This document shows positions 59,599 through 64,000 of a stretch of DNA of 64,000 bases, one piece after another. Both the position numbers and the translations under genes were made by a program. The first letter of the stretch is position 1. Each line of letters opens with the position of its first letter. The notes under the pieces were generated by a model that was not told where the DNA came from, ran no database searches, and worked only from the letters and a program-made list of their open reading frames with translations. The DNA lies in the NCBI GenBank assembly GCA_032358255.1, contig JAULBX010002224.1:347729-411728 (forward strand), given 5' to 3'. Source of the stretch: Heterotrichella gracilis. Its lineage: Eukaryota; Sar; Xanthophyceae; Tribonematales; Xanthonemataceae.

Positions 59599-60476
59599 GA
59601 CGGACTCCCCTCCCACCGCAGGCTAGCCCCTTGCTGACCTACGCAGCAACCAAAGGCACGCACATATACAGTAATAGCATAAGGTACCACGTGCAGCAGC
59701 TGTTTCTCTTGATTGACCTAGCATGCTTTGTGCAACTGGCACACAACGGACAGCACCGTTTTGCCGTTTGGCTGTGCGGCAGTCCCGGTGGCAAGCAGGG
59801 AGACAATGGGAGCAGTACCTGCAGGCCCCGCTGCGCCCAAGTGCAAGCTATCGTTCCTCGTTGTCTTCTGCCGCTCTGCAAGCCGTTGTGGTCATGTGAA
59901 CAACAAGTTGTAGCCCAAGTTTGTGCATGCACCCACTTGGGACCCACGATAACGCTCTTATCGCGGCCGCGCTGTTGAGGCCATTCCGCAAAGGTGGATC
60001 ACACCGGGATCAACATTGTTAGCATCAGCTAACAATATGAAGGTGAAGAAAACTCTTGGTATACCAAGTTAGCGATACTCCCTCATGCATGCAAAACTTT
60101 CAAGGCCGCGGCCACAGAAAAAGGGTGTGGCAGAATCATACCCTTTTCGTGAAATGTCGGCTTCCCCCCGCTAAGTTTCGACCTGCAAATTTCAAATGCA
60201 GCCAGCATTTTTGCACCCATTTTCGGCCAATGGGTGGTCCCTCGTCAGCCAGACAAGGGAGTTGGGCAATTTCAGTCCAACTTCGTGTGAACGTTTAAAG
60301 CTGAGGCTCCGTTGTTTTCACTTCAAAACTGGCCTCACATGTACGTTACAAACTTCCTATCGCTGGCTTTCCTGTTCCCAAGCACTTGCCTTCACCTATT
60401 GCGCGCACTTTTCCTACATGCTACCCTATCAGAGGGCACCACTCGTTTGAACTGACCGCGAAGGGTGGTCGAAACC
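59599..60476. promoter_or_regulatory. Divergent promoter region, kinase / Rieske oxygenase
   Basis: These 878 bases lie between divergent start codons. No exon has splice support. A NotI site (GCGGCCGC) is near 59963. A short inverted pair, GTTAGC/GCTAAC, is near 60017-60032. Confidence 0.4.
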
Positions 60477-63400
60477 ATGGCTGGTATGACTCTGCTCGGG
60501 GTGTCCCGTGCACCGATGGCGCTTGCCAAAAGCAGAATCACGTCCAAACCGCATTTGGGCAGTGCCGTGAGGCTTGCGGCAGGCAGCATTCGCAGACCAG
60601 CGCTGTGCGCGAGACTTCGAAACGGCAGGACCCTCATTTCAAACACCTACAATCCAGAGAAAACCTCTGTGGCCAAGGCGACAACGTACAAGGTGAGGCC
60701 CTTTGACCAGGTGTTGTTGCTGCACCACCCTGTGTGAACTTGCTCCTTACTCATATGTGCACTGCAGGGTTCTGACGACCCATACCTCCAGTCCTTCCTG
60801 CGGACGTTCCTCCTGGGTCTGGGCACGGGGGCGCTGTTCGAGTCAGCACATGTGGCGATGGAGGTATGCTGAGCTGTATTGGGTAGAATATGCTGTCTGT
60901 AAGTCAAGCGTGCAATTGGATTGGCTTGTAATGGCAGTGGGTTCCATTCAACTGGGCAGTAGGGTCTTGGATTTGACGGTCTCACTTCCCCCATGCATGT
61001 CAAGACGATGGGCGGGATCTACCCTCTAGTCGGAGGTTATACCGCTTTCCTCGTTGTTACTGTCTTTGTAAAGCCTTGTTTGAGGAGTTGTTGTGATTCC
61101 GGGCCTGCAGTTGTGGCGTTTGTGGCCACAGTGACTCGTCCGCTGCCCGGCAAGATGTCACCTCCGTTGTTGCCCTAATTTGTCATCCCTGTATTGGCTG
61201 CAGGTGGCCGGACTGGTGGGAGAGATGGGTTTCTGGCAGATCTTTCAAGAGATCCCAAAGCTCGCGGACCAGTTCGCGCCATTGTTCGTGGTGGATCATG
61301 TTGCAGCAGTGTAAGTGCGCCTCGCCTACTCACTGGCTACCACATGTTGCATACCCCTTCTTTGCTTGCGGAACTGATGTGGAGTCCTTTGTTGCGCAGT
61401 GGAAGCTGGCTGCTCTTCTACATCATCGAGGCTGTGGCGATCTACTCCGTCCTCCAGAAGTACCCAAACATCGCAGAGCAAACGGTAAGTGGGCTGACTG
61501 GCACTGGCACTGGCACCTAAGCCCTTGCAATTCCGTTGGCATATGCGTGCGAGCAGGCAGTGTGGTGTGCTGTCAGCCAACAGCGTTGATTTTAGGCGAG
61601 CAGCATGATTGTAGGAAGCATACCCTGCCTTTCCTGTTTCACTGACCAGTTGCTTGTTCTTGCCTCAGGTGGCTCTGAAGAACATGGTGACCCTGCCAAA
61701 AAAGATGATTCCCATCCGACTGGAGCCCCTTGCGGATTTCTTCCTCAGCAAGGCCCAGCCGCTGCTTGGGCGATCCTCCTCCCCATCTGACAACATGACA
61801 GTCGCCGCATTTGTGGACGGCTCTGCAGGTGATTTTTACATCTTTTTTTTCAGACTTGAACAACATTATTCCACGTTTCAGGCCTCACCTCACTCGCTTT
61901 CTGGTCGCAGATACCATTGTGAGGCCAGAGACAACAACACTGCCAGGATTCGGCACCGCAGCTCTCCCATCGCCCAGAACCAAGACAATCCCCAGCAGGG
62001 AAGGGAAGAAAGCTCCAGTGGGCCCACCCAAGCCCCCAGCAGAGGAGTATGACCCCAACAGGGGCCTGGTGGCCCAGCGCACCAAGGAGTTGGCCCAGCG
62101 GCGAATGTACCTCAAGAACATGTGGTATGCTGCAGGTACGGCCAGGTCACAATGTCCCCCTTGAGTGGCACCCCTGCGTGCACGATCGCAGTATTTCAAA
62201 TGCTTGACTATAGCAGCATGTCAGCTGCATGCCATGTGTTGTCATAATTTGCTATCAGGGCTCCGGCATCCATTGTGTCCCGCTGTCTTACCTTGCCTAG
62301 GCTGAATCGGCGCCGCCAGTGGCTCATGTACGTGCACACTGCCCCCTGCACCACCTGTGTACTCCAGTAGCTTGCATGCCAAGTACAGTAGCTGACACCC
62401 CCTCTCCTTCCTCCTGCGCAGGCCTATCGCAGGACGTGACCACCAAGCCCCACAAGGTGGAGATGCTGGGCCACCAGCTGGTGCTGTTCCGTGGGGATGA
62501 TGGCCAGGTGCACTGCCTGAATGACGCCTGCCAGCACAGAGGCGCCCCCCTGTCCAAGGGCTGGGTGGAGAAGAAGCAGGGCCACACATGCGTGGTGTGC
62601 CCCTACCATGGCTGGGCGTTTGATGGCGAGGGGCGGGTGCAGGATGTGCCCAGTGCAGAGGACAAGCGCTGGCCTGAGAGGGCTGTGGCAGAGGCATACG
62701 AGGTGCGTCGCATTGACAATGGTGTACAGTAATCTACATACGTTCCAGCAGTTCAGGCAGAGTAGCACAGTGAATTGGCATGCATGCATGTCAAAACACG
62801 CCTTGAGTCAATGTGAGGCGTCATCACCTGTGCACCACTTTTTGGCTTCGTATTTGTACGTTAAAAGTACGCATTTGGTGCCAAAGCTGCTAGTCTGATG
62901 GCTGTCGTTATGTGCGTGCAACAGGTGGTGGAGCAGGGTGGCTTCATCTGGCTGTGGTACGGCCCCAAGACCCTGCCCATGGAGGAGCGGCCACCCATCC
63001 CATTTGTGCCGGAGCTGGTGGACCCCGACTGGAAGGCAGTGTATGGCGAGATCGAGTTCGACTGCGGGCACTGGTCCGTGTTTGAGAACGCCATTGACAT
63101 GGCGCACATCCACTACCTCCACGAGGGCAGGTGAGGTGCAATTGTCAGGCTGCAATCAAGTATGGTTGGCTTTGAATGAATGATTTTGCCATGAGCATGC
63201 AGTGAAGCAGTCATCAATGCTGCACCATGTTGTAGTTGCTATTTGTACCATGCAAATGCTACATGTACCTTGCTGCAACTCAGTTGTGCTCAGCCAAACA
63301 TAAAGGTTGTACGGCATGATGCGTTCATGTACTTGATTAATATTTCTTGCCCTTGGTTTTACAGCTTTGGAAACCAGGATCAGCCAGAGATTCGCAACAT

Positions 63401-63619
63401 GGTCTGCACCAGGGATGCCTTCAGCGTCACATGCCAGTTCAGCCTGACCAACAAGCCTGTCAATGCCATGTGGGAGTGGACCAAGACACCAAAGGTGGAT
63501 GTCACTGCCCAGGCCTTCCTCCCCAGCACGTCTGTCATCAGCTTCACCCTTGGGTCCGGCCTGTCCTTCACCACGTTTGTCAACACTGTGCCCGTGAACG
63601 AGAAGCGCACGGTAAACAG
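60477..63619 (+). CDS. Rieske non-heme iron oxygenase, plastid-type, C-terminus beyond window
   Basis: Nine exons are visible (60477-60692, 60768-60863, 61204-61310, 61400-61484, 61669-61828, 61911-62135, 62422-62702, 62925-63130, 63365-63619), 543 complete codons, ending at a GT donor so the gene continues past the window. Residues 1-72 are rich in Ser, Arg, Ala and Lys with almost no acidic residues: a probable plastid transit peptide. Residues of about 75-170 carry hydrophobic helices (FLRTFLLGLGTGALFE, GSWLLFYIIEAVAIYSVL). A Pro-rich linker leads to the Rieske domain: Cys333-Gln-His335 and Cys356-Pro-Tyr-His359 bind the [2Fe-2S] cluster. The mononuclear iron site is DMAHIHYLH (Asp448, His451, His456). 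This is the CAO/PAO/choline-monooxygenase superfamily of oxygenases. The substrate cannot be read from sequence; a plastid membrane pigment or lipid reaction is only inferred. Confidence 0.88.
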
Positions 63620-63806
63620 GTGAGCACACCTCCAGTCTACTGTTCATAATGGGAGCACTTGGTTCAAGAAATCTGCTCAATATCAGCACAGGTAGCCAAC
63701 TTGGGCTGTCTGGTGAACTGATTCAACATGTGTATGCTGTTAACAGCAATTAGTATGACTGTGACATGGGCTGTTAAGTATGATGGGCGGTTATTGTATT
63801 TTTGCC

Positions 63807-63888
63807 CATGACGGTGGCTGGCTTTGAATTCATACAGGATACGTTGCATAAGTTATGCTGTATGAATTCAAAGCCAGCCACCGTCATG
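63807..63888. repeat. Perfect hairpin: 31-bp arms, 20-base loop
   Basis: Positions 63807-63837 are exactly complementary to 63858-63888. The loop is 63838-63857. It lies in the intron following exon 9 of the Rieske oxygenase gene and would be transcribed as a stable RNA hairpin of about 82 nt, pre-miRNA-sized. Confidence 0.92.
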
Positions 63889-64000
63889 GCTGGCTCGAAT
63901 TTCCCTGAACTTTGCGACGGGATAGAATGGGGAGCACGAAAGTGCGGTAAGCGGCACGACTGGTTGGCCACCATCTGCCACACTGGAAACAGTGTCAGTT

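Noticed and set aside
1-64000. Search for tRNA, rRNA, CRISPR arrays, and intact transposase or reverse transcriptase
   Set aside because: No T-loop/cloverleaf pattern, no repeat-spacer array and no DDE/RT motif was seen by eye. A tRNAscan or HMM run would be needed to exclude them fully.

Overview
The window is nuclear DNA of a green alga. Genes have many short, mostly GT-AG introns (roughly 100-500 bases), N-terminal organelle presequences, and plant-type genes such as a CYP710 sterol C-22 desaturase. Interstitial repeats are of the TTTAGGG type. Moderate GC together with TTTAGGG repeats suggests a trebouxiophyte, perhaps near Coccomyxa; that placement is inference. I rebuilt the genes by hand from splice sites and frame continuity. 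Every high-confidence model gives an open frame whose exon total is a multiple of three.

Layout. 384-2806 (+): fibrillarin. 4189-13966 (+): a 21-exon gene for a 1577-residue protein with leucine-rich repeats, a B3-like DNA-binding domain and acidic low-complexity tails. 14730-17723 (-): KIF-binding protein homologue. 18091-20964 (+): glutathionyl-hydroquinone reductase (xi-class GST). 21112-21956 (-): an EFCAB10-like small protein, divergent from a 93-residue unknown gene at 22039-22899 (+). 23388-27325 (-): HslU (ClpY) ATPase with a mitochondrial-type presequence. 28284-32830 (+): CYP710. 33076-34460 (-): uncertain Cys-containing hypothetical gene. 34634-36640 (+): MECR/quinone-oxidoreductase-like MDR protein. 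37560-45027 (-): 1678-residue membrane-anchored coiled-coil protein. 45976-55003 (+): U2AF large subunit with a very long N-terminal extension. 55863-59598 (-): Ser/Thr kinase with an HCD catalytic loop. 60477 to beyond the window end (+): Rieske non-heme iron oxygenase.

These are unrelated housekeeping and accessory genes, not an operon-like system. Neighbours alternate between divergent and convergent pairs. I found no tRNA, rRNA, CRISPR array or intact transposon. Non-coding highlights are four perfect palindromes or hairpins with 12-31 bp arms, a telomere-repeat hairpin flanked by a 10-bp direct repeat inside an intron, and recurring CATGCATG motifs in introns and upstream regions.

The most unusual proteins are the LRR plus B3 fusion and the oversized U2AF65.
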